From Streptomyces sp. SCSIO 75703 (GTDB taxonomy: Bacteria > Actinomycetota > Actinomycetes > Streptomycetales > Streptomycetaceae), in NCBI RefSeq assembly GCF_036607905.1, contig NZ_CP144555.1, positions 5,456,001 through 5,520,000 of the forward strand: 64,000 nt of DNA, in the 5' to 3' direction. Below are positions 1 through 7,850 of the stretch, one piece after another. The translations under genes were made by a program, and so were the position numbers. The notes under the pieces are model-generated. The model was given only the letters and a program-made list of their open reading frames with translations, was not told the DNA's origin and ran no database searches. Within the stretch, counting starts at the first letter, position 1. Each line of letters opens with the position of its first letter.

Positions 1-744
1 TCCGACCCCGCGGCCATGCGCACCCGCGCCCGGCGCGACGGCGCGGACTGGGTCCTCGACGGCCGCAAGATGTGGATCACCAACGGGTCCGTCGCCGGGG
101 TCGCCGTGGTGTGGGCCCGGACCGACGAGGGCATCCGCGGTTTCCTCGTCCCCGCGGGCACGCCCGGCTTCTCCGCCCCCGAGATCCGGCACAAGTGGTC
201 GCTGCGCGCCAGCGTCACCAGCGAACTGGTCCTCGACGGCGTCCGGCTGCCCGCCGACGCCGTCCTGCCGGAGGCCGAGGGGCTGCGCGCGCCGCTGGGC
301 TGTCTCGGGCACGCCCGCTACGGCATCGTCTGGGGCGCCATGGGCGCCGCCCGCTCCTGCTTCGAGACCGCCGTGGAGTACGCGACCACGCGCGAGCAGT
401 TCGGCCGGCCCATCGGAGGCTTCCAGCTCACCCAGGCCAAGCTGGCCGACATGGCGGTCGAACTGCACAAGGGGCTGCTGCTCGCCCACCACCTCGGGCG
501 GCGCATGGACGCCGGCCGGCTCCGCCCGGAGCAGATCAGCTTCGGCAAGCTCAACAACGTGCGCGAGGCCATCGACATCTGCCGCACGTCGCGCACGATC
601 CTCGGTGCCAACGGGATCTCCCTCGAATACCCCGTGATGCGGCACGCGACCAACCTGGAGTCGGTGCTGACCTACGAGGGCACCGTCGAGATGCACCAAC
701 TGGTGCTGGGCAAGGCGCTCACCGGACTCGACGCCTTCCGGTAG
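1..744 (+). CDS. glutaryl-CoA dehydrogenase-like acyl-CoA dehydrogenase, C-terminal part
   Basis: The first 247 visible residues are the middle and C-terminal parts of a FAD-dependent acyl-CoA dehydrogenase; the start lies before the window. The beta-domain segment reads KMWITNGS, and the C-terminal helical domain has the EQFGRPIGGFQLTQAKLADM helix. The closing TYEGTVEMHQLVLGKALTG carries the Glu of the YEGT motif that acts as catalytic base in the family. The sequence around NNVREAIDICRTSRTILGANGIS is typical of glutaryl-CoA dehydrogenases, which oxidise and decarboxylate glutaryl-CoA to crotonyl-CoA in lysine and tryptophan breakdown. Family is certain; the substrate is inferred. It converges on the SepF gene with an 83-base gap. 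Confidence 0.85.
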   Translation, partial: SDPAAMRTRARRDGADWVLDGRKMWITNGSVAGVAVVWARTDEGIRGFLVPAGTPGFSAPEIRHKWSLRASVTSELVLDGVRLPADAVLPEAEGLRAPLGCLGHARYGIVWGAMGAARSCFETAVEYATTREQFGRPIGGFQLTQAKLADMAVELHKGLLLAHHLGRRMDAGRLRPEQISFGKLNNVREAIDICRTSRTILGANGISLEYPVMRHATNLESVLTYEGTVEMHQLVLGKALTGLDAFR

Positions 745-827
745 GCGGGAGGTCCGGGGCCGGGGGCCGGGGCGGCGTCGTGGCCGGGCCGTGACGGTGG
801 CGGGGCCGGCGACGCGCGGCCCCGGGC

Positions 828-1265
828 TCAGCTCTGGTTGAAGAAACCGTCCGAGCGGCGCGCGGCCGGCTCCCCGCTGATGACCTCGGTGTCGGCCGGG
901 CTGAGCAGGAACACCCGGGTCGAGACCCGCTCGATCGAACCGCGCAGGCCGAAGATGAGCCCGGCCGCGAAGTCGACGACCCGCTTGGCGTCACCGGCCT
1001 CCATCGCCGTCAGGTTGATGATGACCGGGACGCCGTCGCGGAACATCTCGCCGATGGCCCGCGCGTCCCGGAAGCTGTCCGGGGTCACCGTGCCGATGCG
1101 GCGCCCGCGCTCCTCGGCCGTGTCCGCGGCCACCCGCACGCGGGGGTCCGTGACCCAGGCGTCGCCGGAGTCGTTTTCCTCGGAGTAGTCGTCGTCGTAG
1201 TAGCGCTCGTCTTCGTTGTCGTCGACGAGGCCGAGCCACGCACTCGCCTTGCGTACCGATCCCAT
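828..1265 (-). CDS. sepF2: SepF-like cell division protein (paralogue)
   Basis: A 145-residue SepF (DUF552) protein. The N-terminus MGSVRKASAWLGLVDD is the short amphipathic membrane-binding segment, followed by an acidic, Tyr-rich linker and then the FtsZ-binding core (FRDARAIGEMFRDGVPVIIN, then RVVDFAAGLIFGLRG). SepF tethers FtsZ to the membrane in Gram-positive bacteria. Streptomyces encode several paralogues; the main one sits in the dcw cluster beside ftsZ, whereas this copy has no division genes nearby, so it is the accessory type (SCO1749-like, from memory). An AGAGGAGG ribosome site precedes the ATG. It is divergent from the DUF5685 gene across 290 bp that contains an AT-richer patch near 1440-1465, the likely promoter area. 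Confidence 0.85.
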   Translation of the reverse strand: MGSVRKASAWLGLVDDNEDERYYDDDYSEENDSGDAWVTDPRVRVAADTAEERGRRIGTVTPDSFRDARAIGEMFRDGVPVIINLTAMEAGDAKRVVDFAAGLIFGLRGSIERVSTRVFLLSPADTEVISGEPAARRSDGFFNQS

Positions 1266-1555
1266 GGACGCCTCCTCTCACAGCGGTCTTCCGTGCGTTC
1301 CGCATCCCTATGGTCATCCATGATGCGGACGTCGCGCCAAGTGGACAGACGCCGCGCGGGGGGTTTGTGACGGTACTGGTGCACAGCGGATCCGTCGAGA
1401 GCCCAGGTGCCCCAAGGGTCGTTTCCCCAACGGGCGCTGACTGTGAGTGAAATATGATTCTTCCCGGCGTACGGGTGAGGAGTGGGACGTACGGGTGACT
1501 CGCCCGGCGGTACGATCCCGCGACGCGGCGTCGAAAACACCACGGGGGAACAGTC

Positions 1556-2722
1556 GTGTTCGGAATCGTCAGACCCTGCCGGCACCGGCTCGGGGCGGGA
1601 CTCGCGCGTCAGTGGACGGCCCATCTGTGCGGGCTCTGCCTCGCCCTGCGCAAGGACCACGGGCAGTTCGCCCGCATCGTCACCAATTATGACGGCCTGC
1701 TGGTCTCGGTGTTGACGGAGGCTCAGTCCGCGCCCGGCGGCGCGGGCACCGGCCGGCGCACGGCGGGGCCCTGCCCGCTGCGCGGGATGCGTACCGCCTC
1801 CGTCGCCCGGGGGGAAGGGGCCCGGCTCGCCGCTGCCGTCTCCCTGGTGCTCGCCTCGGCCAAGCTGCGCGACCACGTCGCCGACGGGGACGGGCTGCTC
1901 GCCCGCCGGCCGGTGGCGCTCGCCGCCCGCCGTGTCGCCGCCGGCTGGGACGCGGCCGGCGCCCGCGGCGGCGGGGCCGTCGGGTTCGACACCGCGGTCC
2001 TGCTCGACGCCGTCGGCCGGCAGACGGGACTGGAGGCACTCGCCGGGCCCGGCACGCCCCTGCTCACCGTGACCGAACCGACCGAGACGGCCACCGCGGC
2101 GGCCTTCGCGCACACCGCGGTCCTCGCCGGCCGGCCCGGCAACGCCGGACCGCTCGCCGAGGCGGGGCGCCTGTTCGGACGGCTGGCCCATCTCCTGGAC
2201 GCCGTCGAGGACCGGGAGGCCGACGCCGCCGCGGGCGCCTGGAACCCGCTCACCGCCACGGGCACCCCGCTCATCGAGGCCCGGCGGCTCGCCGACGACG
2301 CCGTGCGCGGGGTGCGGCTCGCCCTGGCCGAGGCCGAGTTCACCGACGGGCGGCTGGTGCACCGGCTGCTCGTCCACGAGTTGCGCACCTCCGTCGACCG
2401 GGCCTTCGGCACCTCGGCCTGCGCCCACGGGGGCCACCCGTACGCGCCGCCCGGCGGGCCCGGTGCGCCGATGCCCCCCGAGCCGCCGGAGCGGCGGCGC
2501 GGGCTCCTCGCGGGGTGCGCGGTGTGGGTGGGGCTGGCCTGCACCTGCCAGATGTGCTGCGGCACCTACGAGGACCCGTGGACCGGGCAGCGCAAGGACG
2601 CGCAGTGCGCCGACTGCGACTGCTCCGGCTGTTGTGAGTGCTGCGACTGCTGCGGGAAGTGCTCCGGCGAGGACGGGTGTGGCGACGGCTGCTGCTGTGA
2701 CGGCTGCGGCTGCGACTGCTGA
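1556..2722 (+). CDS. DUF5685 family protein with cysteine-rich tail
   Basis: 388 residues from a GTG preceded by GGGGGAA. The first 40 residues contain two short Cys clusters (RPCRHR and LCGLC). The middle is an Ala-rich helical domain, and residues from about 325 to the end hold 21 cysteines arranged as CC and CxC pairs ending in GCGCDC. The body matches the actinobacterial DUF5685 family, whose function is not established. The tail resembles metallothionein-like or iron-sulfur ligands, but this is inference. There is no signal peptide, so the cysteines would sit in the cytoplasm. It is transcribed away from the SepF paralogue; the pairing may be historical only. Confidence 0.75.
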   Translation: MFGIVRPCRHRLGAGLARQWTAHLCGLCLALRKDHGQFARIVTNYDGLLVSVLTEAQSAPGGAGTGRRTAGPCPLRGMRTASVARGEGARLAAAVSLVLASAKLRDHVADGDGLLARRPVALAARRVAAGWDAAGARGGGAVGFDTAVLLDAVGRQTGLEALAGPGTPLLTVTEPTETATAAAFAHTAVLAGRPGNAGPLAEAGRLFGRLAHLLDAVEDREADAAAGAWNPLTATGTPLIEARRLADDAVRGVRLALAEAEFTDGRLVHRLLVHELRTSVDRAFGTSACAHGGHPYAPPGGPGAPMPPEPPERRRGLLAGCAVWVGLACTCQMCCGTYEDPWTGQRKDAQCADCDCSGCCECCDCCGKCSGEDGCGDGCCCDGCGCDC

Positions 2723-2926
2723 AGCCCGGCCGGGCGGTCGTCCTCACCGCCTGCCCCCTCGCCGTCCTCGCCGCCCTCGCCGCCGGGCGGGCGGACCCCG
2801 GGGACCGCGCGTCCGCCGGGCGGGTGGGCCCGGGGGACACGGGCCGTGGCGCGTTCGCGCGGGCGCGTCCCGGCCGGCGCCCCGTGGCATCATCACCGGC
2901 CGGACCCGGCGCGGAAGGGCGGAACC

Positions 2927-3712
2927 ATGACGACGGACCCGGCGGAGGAGTGGCGGCGCTGGCACGAGCGGCGCGTGGCGGCGGTGTCGGCGCCCTACGG
3001 ACCGCTTGCGCTGACGGCCACGCACTGGCTGGCGGACCATCCGGAGGGGCGACTTCCGGCCATCCCGGGGCACTGGACCGAAGACGGCGGCGCCGTGCTG
3101 CTGACGGCCGCCCGGGACGAGGGGCTGACCGTGGACGGGCGGCCCCTCGACGGCACCGCCCGGCTCGCCCCCGACCCCGGTCCGGCGAGCGCGGCCCGGG
3201 TGGCCTACGGCGACCGGCACTTGGTGGTCCTGGACCGCGAAGGCGCCCTGGGGGTAAGGGACTTCGACCCCTCGGCCGAGTCACGGCGGGCCTTCGGCGG
3301 CATCGTCGCCACGCCCTGGGACCCGCGCTGGTCGGTGCCCGGGCGCTTCACGCCGTACGGTGCCGGGCGGCGCAGTGTGCGGGTGCCGAACGCGGACGGC
3401 CGCGAGCGCGGGCTCGGCCTCTCCGGAGAGCTGGCCTTCACCCTGGACGGGCGGGAGCGCGCCCTCCAGGCGGACGTGGAGGAGGACGGTTCGCTGTGGG
3501 CGGTCTTCGCCGACGCCACCAGCGGGAACAGTAGTTACCGCTTCCGCTTCCTGCGGCCCTCCGCGCCGGACGCCCAGGGCCGTACGGTGGTCGACTTCAA
3601 CCGCGCGCTGCTGCCGCCGTGCGCCTTCGCCGATCACTTCGTGTGCCCCTTCCCGCCGCCGGGGAACACCCTGGACGCCGCGGTCGAGGCGGGGGAGCGG
3701 ACGCCGCGCTGA
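2927..3712 (+). CDS. DUF1684 domain-containing protein
   Basis: 261 residues. The ATG at 2927 is chosen because the family begins with a short helix (EEWRRWHERR) at once followed by the domain; an upstream in-frame GTG at 2846 would add low-complexity residues. The domain shows the DUF1684 hallmarks: YGDRHLVVLDREG, the RAFGGIVATPWDPRWSVPGR stretch, SGNSSYRFRFL, TVVDFNRALLPPCAF and the final FVCPFPPPGN. Members are cytoplasmic proteins of unknown activity in many bacteria. It stands alone, about 200 bp after the DUF5685 gene. Confidence 0.8.
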   Translation: MTTDPAEEWRRWHERRVAAVSAPYGPLALTATHWLADHPEGRLPAIPGHWTEDGGAVLLTAARDEGLTVDGRPLDGTARLAPDPGPASAARVAYGDRHLVVLDREGALGVRDFDPSAESRRAFGGIVATPWDPRWSVPGRFTPYGAGRRSVRVPNADGRERGLGLSGELAFTLDGRERALQADVEEDGSLWAVFADATSGNSSYRFRFLRPSAPDAQGRTVVDFNRALLPPCAFADHFVCPFPPPGNTLDAAVEAGERTPR

Positions 3713-3835
3713 TCCGGGGCCGGACCGCCGCCGGCGGGGCCGCGCGGATCACGTCCACGGGGTGACGGCCGAAAGGCACCCTTGCGCCGACCGGCCGTTC
3801 GGCCGAATACTCCCCTTCAGCGCTTGTCAGGAGCA

Positions 3836-3845
3836 TGGCGTGTTC
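3836..3845 (+). promoter_or_regulatory. AdpA-type site upstream of the streptogrisin B-like gene
   Basis: TGGCGTGTTC matches the AdpA consensus TGGCSNGWWY at every position and lies 88 bases before the start codon. A TTGTCA hexamer at 3824-3829 could be the -35 element. In S. griseus the streptogrisin genes are AdpA targets, which makes the match meaningful, but one 10-mer can arise by chance. Confidence 0.5.
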
Positions 3846-3933
3846 GGAATCCGGACACTTCGGCTCCTGGCTGCGCCTCACGGGCCCCACCCCACAACAG
3901 GGGCCCCCTACTTCCCCCGTGGAGGAACGTAAA

Positions 3934-4842
3934 GTGAGGATCAAGCGCACCACCCCCCGCAGCGGTGTCGCGAGACGGACCCGGCTGATCGCCGTCGCCG
4001 CCGGCCTCGCGGCCGCCGCAGCGTTCGCGGTCCCCAGCGCGAACGCGTCCGACGCCCCCGCCACCTTCAGCGCCTCCCAGCTCAAGAGTGTCGACGCCTC
4101 GGTGCTCAAGGCCGACGTCCCGGGCACCGCCTGGGCCGTCGACAGCGAGACCGGCCGTGTCGTCGTCACCGCCGACAGCACGGTCACCGAGGCCCAGATC
4201 GCGCAGATCAAGAAGCAGGCCGGCGCGAACGCCGGCGCGCTCACGGTCAAGCGCACCCCGGGCAAGTTCAGCAAGCTGATCGAGGGCGGCGACGCCATCT
4301 ACGCGAGCAGCTGGCGCTGTTCCCTCGGCTTCAACGTCCGCAGCAGCAGCGGCGCCGAGTACTTCCTGACCGCCGGTCACTGCACCGACGGCGCCGGCAC
4401 CTGGTGGGCCAACTCCGCCAAGTCCACCGTCCTCGGCACGACGGCCGGCTCCAGCTTCCCGGGCAACGACTACGGCATCGTCCGGTACACCAACAGCTCC
4501 ATCAGCAAGCCGGGCACCGCCAACGGGGTGGACATCACCAGGGCGGCCACGCCGAGCGTGGGCACCACGGTCATCCGCGACGGTTCCACCACCGGCACTC
4601 ACAGCGGCCGGGTCACCGCGCTGAACGCCACGGTCAACTACGGCGGCGGCGACATCGTCTCGGGTCTGATCCAGACCACCGTCTGCGCCGAGCCCGGCGA
4701 CTCCGGCGGCCCGCTCTACGGCAGCAACGGTGTCGCCTACGGTCTGACCTCCGGCGGCAGCGGCAACTGCTCCTCCGGCGGCACGACCTTCTTCCAGCCG
4801 GTCACCGAGGCGCTCAGCGCCTACGGGGTCAACGTCTACTAG
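3934..4842 (+). CDS. sprB: streptogrisin B-like secreted serine protease
   Basis: 302-residue preproprotease of family S1 (chymotrypsin fold, alpha-lytic protease subgroup). The GTG start follows GGAGG. Residues 1-38 are a signal peptide ending near PSANA; about 39-115 are the propeptide that folds and inhibits the enzyme; the mature enzyme starts at Ile116 (IEGGDAIY). The catalytic triad is visible as His148 (TAGHC), Asp178 (GNDYGIV) and Ser256 (GDSGGP), with Cys pairs flanking the His and Ser loops. The sequence aligns closely with S. griseus protease B as I remember it, from prodomain to the closing EALSAYG. It is secreted to degrade extracellular protein, probably during development. A strong terminator follows. 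Confidence 0.93.
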   Translation: MRIKRTTPRSGVARRTRLIAVAAGLAAAAAFAVPSANASDAPATFSASQLKSVDASVLKADVPGTAWAVDSETGRVVVTADSTVTEAQIAQIKKQAGANAGALTVKRTPGKFSKLIEGGDAIYASSWRCSLGFNVRSSSGAEYFLTAGHCTDGAGTWWANSAKSTVLGTTAGSSFPGNDYGIVRYTNSSISKPGTANGVDITRAATPSVGTTVIRDGSTTGTHSGRVTALNATVNYGGGDIVSGLIQTTVCAEPGDSGGPLYGSNGVAYGLTSGGSGNCSSGGTTFFQPVTEALSAYGVNVY

Positions 4843-5337
4843 GACCGCCAGGACGTTCCGGGCCGGTCCGGACGGCCCGTCACCCCGAGCGCGGCCGGCC
4901 GCGCACGGCGAAGCCCCCGCACGCATCCACCGTGCGGGGGCTTCCCGCCGTCCGCCCCCGGTTCCGCCCCGTGCTCCGCTGCCGGGCTCCTCCGGCTCCG
5001 CTTCCGCTCCCGGGGCCCGCCTTCGGGGCCCAGCACCGCGTGTAGACGCACGGATGACGGGCCGTCCGCAAGGGGAGATCAAGACAGCCGAAACGGCACT
5101 GTCCGACCCTCTGTCACCCGCCCGCTGCCTTTGCCGTGGTGTTTGCTGCGCGAATCCTCCTGGAGAGGACATGAATCGTGAAGGAGCTGTGCCCGCGCTG
5201 GAGTTGTCGTGCGCACGTCCTGAAGTCGGTCTTGTGTGCCCCCTGCGCCGTTCGGGAGAGTTGGGCTCGTCAACCAGCCTTCCGGCCCGCGGGATCCCCA
5301 CAATCCCCAGGGCCGACCCCCCACAGGAGGACGTGAG
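4843..5337. other. intergenic region between the two proteases
   Basis: 495 bp with no convincing gene. It holds the perfect hairpin at 4911-4943 and then the upstream region of the second protease. Short reading frames such as the one starting at 5171 have a passable ribosome site but show no recognisable protein. I found no match to the AdpA consensus in this stretch on either strand. Confidence 0.5.
4911..4943 (+). terminator. intrinsic terminator after the streptogrisin B-like gene
   Basis: A perfect 13-bp stem, AAGCCCCCGCACG paired with CGTGCGGGGGCTT, and a 7-base loop, 68 bases past the stop codon. Confidence 0.85.
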
Positions 5338-6420
5338 TTGAAGCACCGACGCATATCCAGGCGACGGGTCGCCACGGTGGGTGCGGGCATCACCGCACTG
5401 ATCGCGGCGGGAGTCACCTTCCAGACTGCGAACGCCAGCGAGTCCGCGACGACCGCCGCACCCGAGACCCTGTCGGTCACGGCGGCCGGAAAGCTCGCCT
5501 CCACGCTGGCCGGCGACCTCGGCGCCGACGCGGCGGGTACGTACTACGACGCGCAGGCCAAGACCCTCGTGGTCAACGTGCTCGACGAGGCCGCCGCGCA
5601 GACCGTCGAGGCGGCGGGCGCCAAGGCCAGAATCGTCGAGAACTCCCTCGCCGAGCTGCGCACCGCGCGCACCGCCCTGACGCGGGACGCGACCATCCCG
5701 GGCACCTCCTGGGTGACCGACCCGACCACCAACAAGGTCGTCGTCACCGCCGACCGCACGGTCTCCGACGCCGACTGGGCGAAGCTGACCGAGGTGGTCG
5801 ACGGGCTCGGCGGCACCGCCGAACTCCAGCGCACGAAGGGGGAGTACAAGCCCCTCATCGCGGGCGGCGACGCCATCACCGGAGGCGGCGGGCGCTGCTC
5901 GCTCGGCTTCAACGTGACCAAGGGCGGGGAGCCGTACTTCCTCACCGCCGGTCACTGCACCGAGTCGATCTCCAGTTGGTCGGACTCGTCCGGCACCGTG
6001 ATCGGCACCAACGCCGACTCCAGCTTCCCGGGCAACGACTACGGCCTCGTCAAGTACACGGCCGACGTGGCCCACCCGAGCGAGGTGAACCTCTACAACG
6101 GCTCCGCCCAGAACATCACGGGCGCGGCCGAGGCCACCGTCGGCATGTCGGTGACCCGCAGCGGTTCCACCACGCAGGTCCACTCGGGCACGGTCACCGG
6201 TCTGGACGCCACCGTGAACTACGGCAACGGCGACATCGTCAACGGGCTCATCCAGACCAACGTCTGCGCCGAGCCCGGCGACAGCGGCGGCTCCCTCTTC
6301 TCGGGCAGCAGCGCGGTCGGCCTGACCTCCGGCGGCAGCGGTGACTGCACCTCGGGCGGGACGACCTTCTTCCAGCCGGTGACGGACGCCCTGTCGGCCA
6401 CCGGTACGCAGATCGGCTGA
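5338..6420 (+). CDS. sprD: streptogrisin D-like secreted serine protease
   Basis: 360-residue preproprotease paralogous to the upstream gene. Start taken as the TTG at 5338, seven bases after AGGAGG; no ATG fits, and an earlier ATG at 5236 would place non-signal sequence before the signal peptide. Residues 1-33 form the signal (ending TANAS), about 34-173 a propeptide roughly twice as long as that of the B-like enzyme, and Ile174 (IAGGDAI) begins the mature enzyme. The triad is His206, Asp234 and Ser316 (GDSGGS). The GGEPYFLTAGHCTES segment and HPSEVNLYNGS match S. griseus protease D rather than A or B as I recall them. The tandem arrangement suggests duplication followed by divergence of the propeptide. 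Confidence 0.9.
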   Translation: MKHRRISRRRVATVGAGITALIAAGVTFQTANASESATTAAPETLSVTAAGKLASTLAGDLGADAAGTYYDAQAKTLVVNVLDEAAAQTVEAAGAKARIVENSLAELRTARTALTRDATIPGTSWVTDPTTNKVVVTADRTVSDADWAKLTEVVDGLGGTAELQRTKGEYKPLIAGGDAITGGGGRCSLGFNVTKGGEPYFLTAGHCTESISSWSDSSGTVIGTNADSSFPGNDYGLVKYTADVAHPSEVNLYNGSAQNITGAAEATVGMSVTRSGSTTQVHSGTVTGLDATVNYGNGDIVNGLIQTNVCAEPGDSGGSLFSGSSAVGLTSGGSGDCTSGGTTFFQPVTDALSATGTQIG

Positions 6421-6441
6421 TCCGCGGCACCCGGGCACCCT

Positions 6442-6477
6442 GGAAGTCCCGCCTCGCGCGCGAGGGGCGGGACTTCC
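6442..6477 (+). terminator. intrinsic terminator after the streptogrisin D-like gene
   Basis: GGAAGTCCCGCC pairs perfectly with GGCGGGACTTCC around a CG-rich apex, 22 bases past the stop codon. Confidence 0.85.
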
Positions 6478-6650
6478 GTCCGTCCGGGGGCGGGATCACG
6501 GGGCGGGCGCGAGGAGCCGGGCGGTGCCGGGACCGAGGGGGTGAGCGGAGCCGGGGGAGAGGGGAGAGGGGCCGGGGAGAGGGACCGGGCGGTACCGGGG
6601 GAGAGGGACCGGGCGGGAGCCGAGGCGTCCGTCCGGTGCCCGCCCGCCGG

Positions 6651-7700
6651 TCAGAGCGCCGGGAGGGGCGCCTTCCGGCCGCGCCGGCCGCGCTGCGCCG
6701 ACGCCGCCATGGTGACGACGATCCCCCCGAGCGCCCAGGCGCCCAGCACCAGCAGCGGGGCGGTCATGGCGTGCCCGTCGAAGTACGCGATCGACCGTGC
6801 CGACCACGTGCCCGCGCCCGGTGGCAGCGCCGGGCCGATCGCCTTCCAGAAGGGCGGCAGCAGCGGCAGCGGGAAGGCACCGCCCGCGCTGGGGTTGCCC
6901 GCGATCACCACGAGCAGGATCGCCAGCCCGATGCCGACGATCCCGAAGACACCCTGGAGCGCGAGCGTGGCGGCCCCGACGGCGAAGGTGATCAGCGTGC
7001 CGAGCCCCCACAGCGCCGCCACGCCGCCGGGCAGGGCGCCCAGGACCGGTCCGACGATCAGCGTGCCGCCGAGCCCGCCGAGCGCCGACACCAGCGCCAT
7101 CACGATCAGCCGGATCGCGGCGCGGGCCGGGTCGGAGGGCCGGGCGCCGGAGCTGATCGCCAGGATCGAGGCGCACAGGTAGCCGCCGACGCACCAGCCC
7201 ACGACCAGGTAGAAGGACGACAGCCCGTTGAAGTCGTCGGGCGAGGCGGGGGCCACGTCGACGGTCCGCACGGTGCGGCCCTCGGACGCCTCCAGGTCGG
7301 TGACGATGCCCTTCAGGGTGGTGGCGAGGACGGTGCCGCCGCCGGAGGCCACCAGCAGGGTGTCGGTGCGGCCTGCCGGGTCGGTGATCAGGGCGCCGTC
7401 GATCTTCCGGTCGGTGATCTGCCGCCGGGCGGTCGCCTCGTCGGCCACCGCGCGCGCGTCCAGCGGGGAGCCGGGCAGCCCGTCCAGCCGGGCCACCGTC
7501 CGTTCGGCGGCGGGAGCGGGCACGACCACCCCGAAGGGCACGTCCTTCGGTTTCGGGTCGTGCAGCGCCCCCACGTAGGAGGCGATGAAGAGGAGCTGGA
7601 GCGCGACCACGCCGAGGACCAGCAGCGTGGCGCGCGGGGTGACGGCGTCCCTCACCCCGCCGAGGAAGGAACGGTGCCCGGGACCGATGGTGTGCGACAT
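6651..7700 (-). CDS. ABC-2/DUF3533-like membrane protein
   Basis: 349 residues; the ATG at 7700 follows GGGGGG, while a GTG three codons earlier is less likely. One membrane helix near residues 25-45 is followed by an extracytoplasmic domain of about 130 residues, then five or six hydrophobic helices from about 160 on. This matches the topology of the YhgE/Pip and DUF3533 branch of ABC-2 permease-like proteins. No ATPase gene is adjacent. The segment FPLPLLPPFWKAIGPALPPG before the last helix is characteristic of the branch. Such proteins are linked to export of unknown substrates; the role here is not known. It is divergent from dnaE2, with the LexA-like box about 100 bp away. Confidence 0.7.
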   Translation of the reverse strand: MSHTIGPGHRSFLGGVRDAVTPRATLLVLGVVALQLLFIASYVGALHDPKPKDVPFGVVVPAPAAERTVARLDGLPGSPLDARAVADEATARRQITDRKIDGALITDPAGRTDTLLVASGGGTVLATTLKGIVTDLEASEGRTVRTVDVAPASPDDFNGLSSFYLVVGWCVGGYLCASILAISSGARPSDPARAAIRLIVMALVSALGGLGGTLIVGPVLGALPGGVAALWGLGTLITFAVGAATLALQGVFGIVGIGLAILLVVIAGNPSAGGAFPLPLLPPFWKAIGPALPPGAGTWSARSIAYFDGHAMTAPLLVLGAWALGGIVVTMAASAQRGRRGRKAPLPAL

Positions 7701-7802
7701 GCCCCCCACGCTCTGTGGCGGGGCATGTTCCCGCAGGTGGGCCGGGGCCGAACGAGTGTCGCACGCGTATTCGAGGAAGTGGTTTATGGTGGGGAGGGTA
7801 GT

Positions 7803-7818
7803 TGGAACAGACGTTCGA
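7803..7818. promoter_or_regulatory. LexA (SOS) box upstream of dnaE2
   Basis: TGGAACAGACGTTCGA differs from the actinobacterial SOS box TCGAAC-N4-GTTCGA at one position of the 12 conserved. It lies 33-48 bases before the dnaE2 start, between it and an AT-richer TTTATGGT stretch at 7782-7789 that could be the -10 region. LexA control of dnaE2 is established in mycobacteria. Confidence 0.75.
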
Positions 7819-7850
7819 AAGGCGTCAGCTCACGAGTGCGGGAGGTGCGT

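Noticed and set aside
5171..5341. short plus-strand frame before the streptogrisin D-like gene
   Set aside because: It has GAGAGG before an ATG but gives a 56-residue sequence with no secondary-structure or family pattern, and it runs into the next gene's ribosome site.
3817..6438. 873-codon open frame antisense to both proteases
   Set aside because: Low-complexity translation and no ribosome site; the sense genes have complete catalytic triads.
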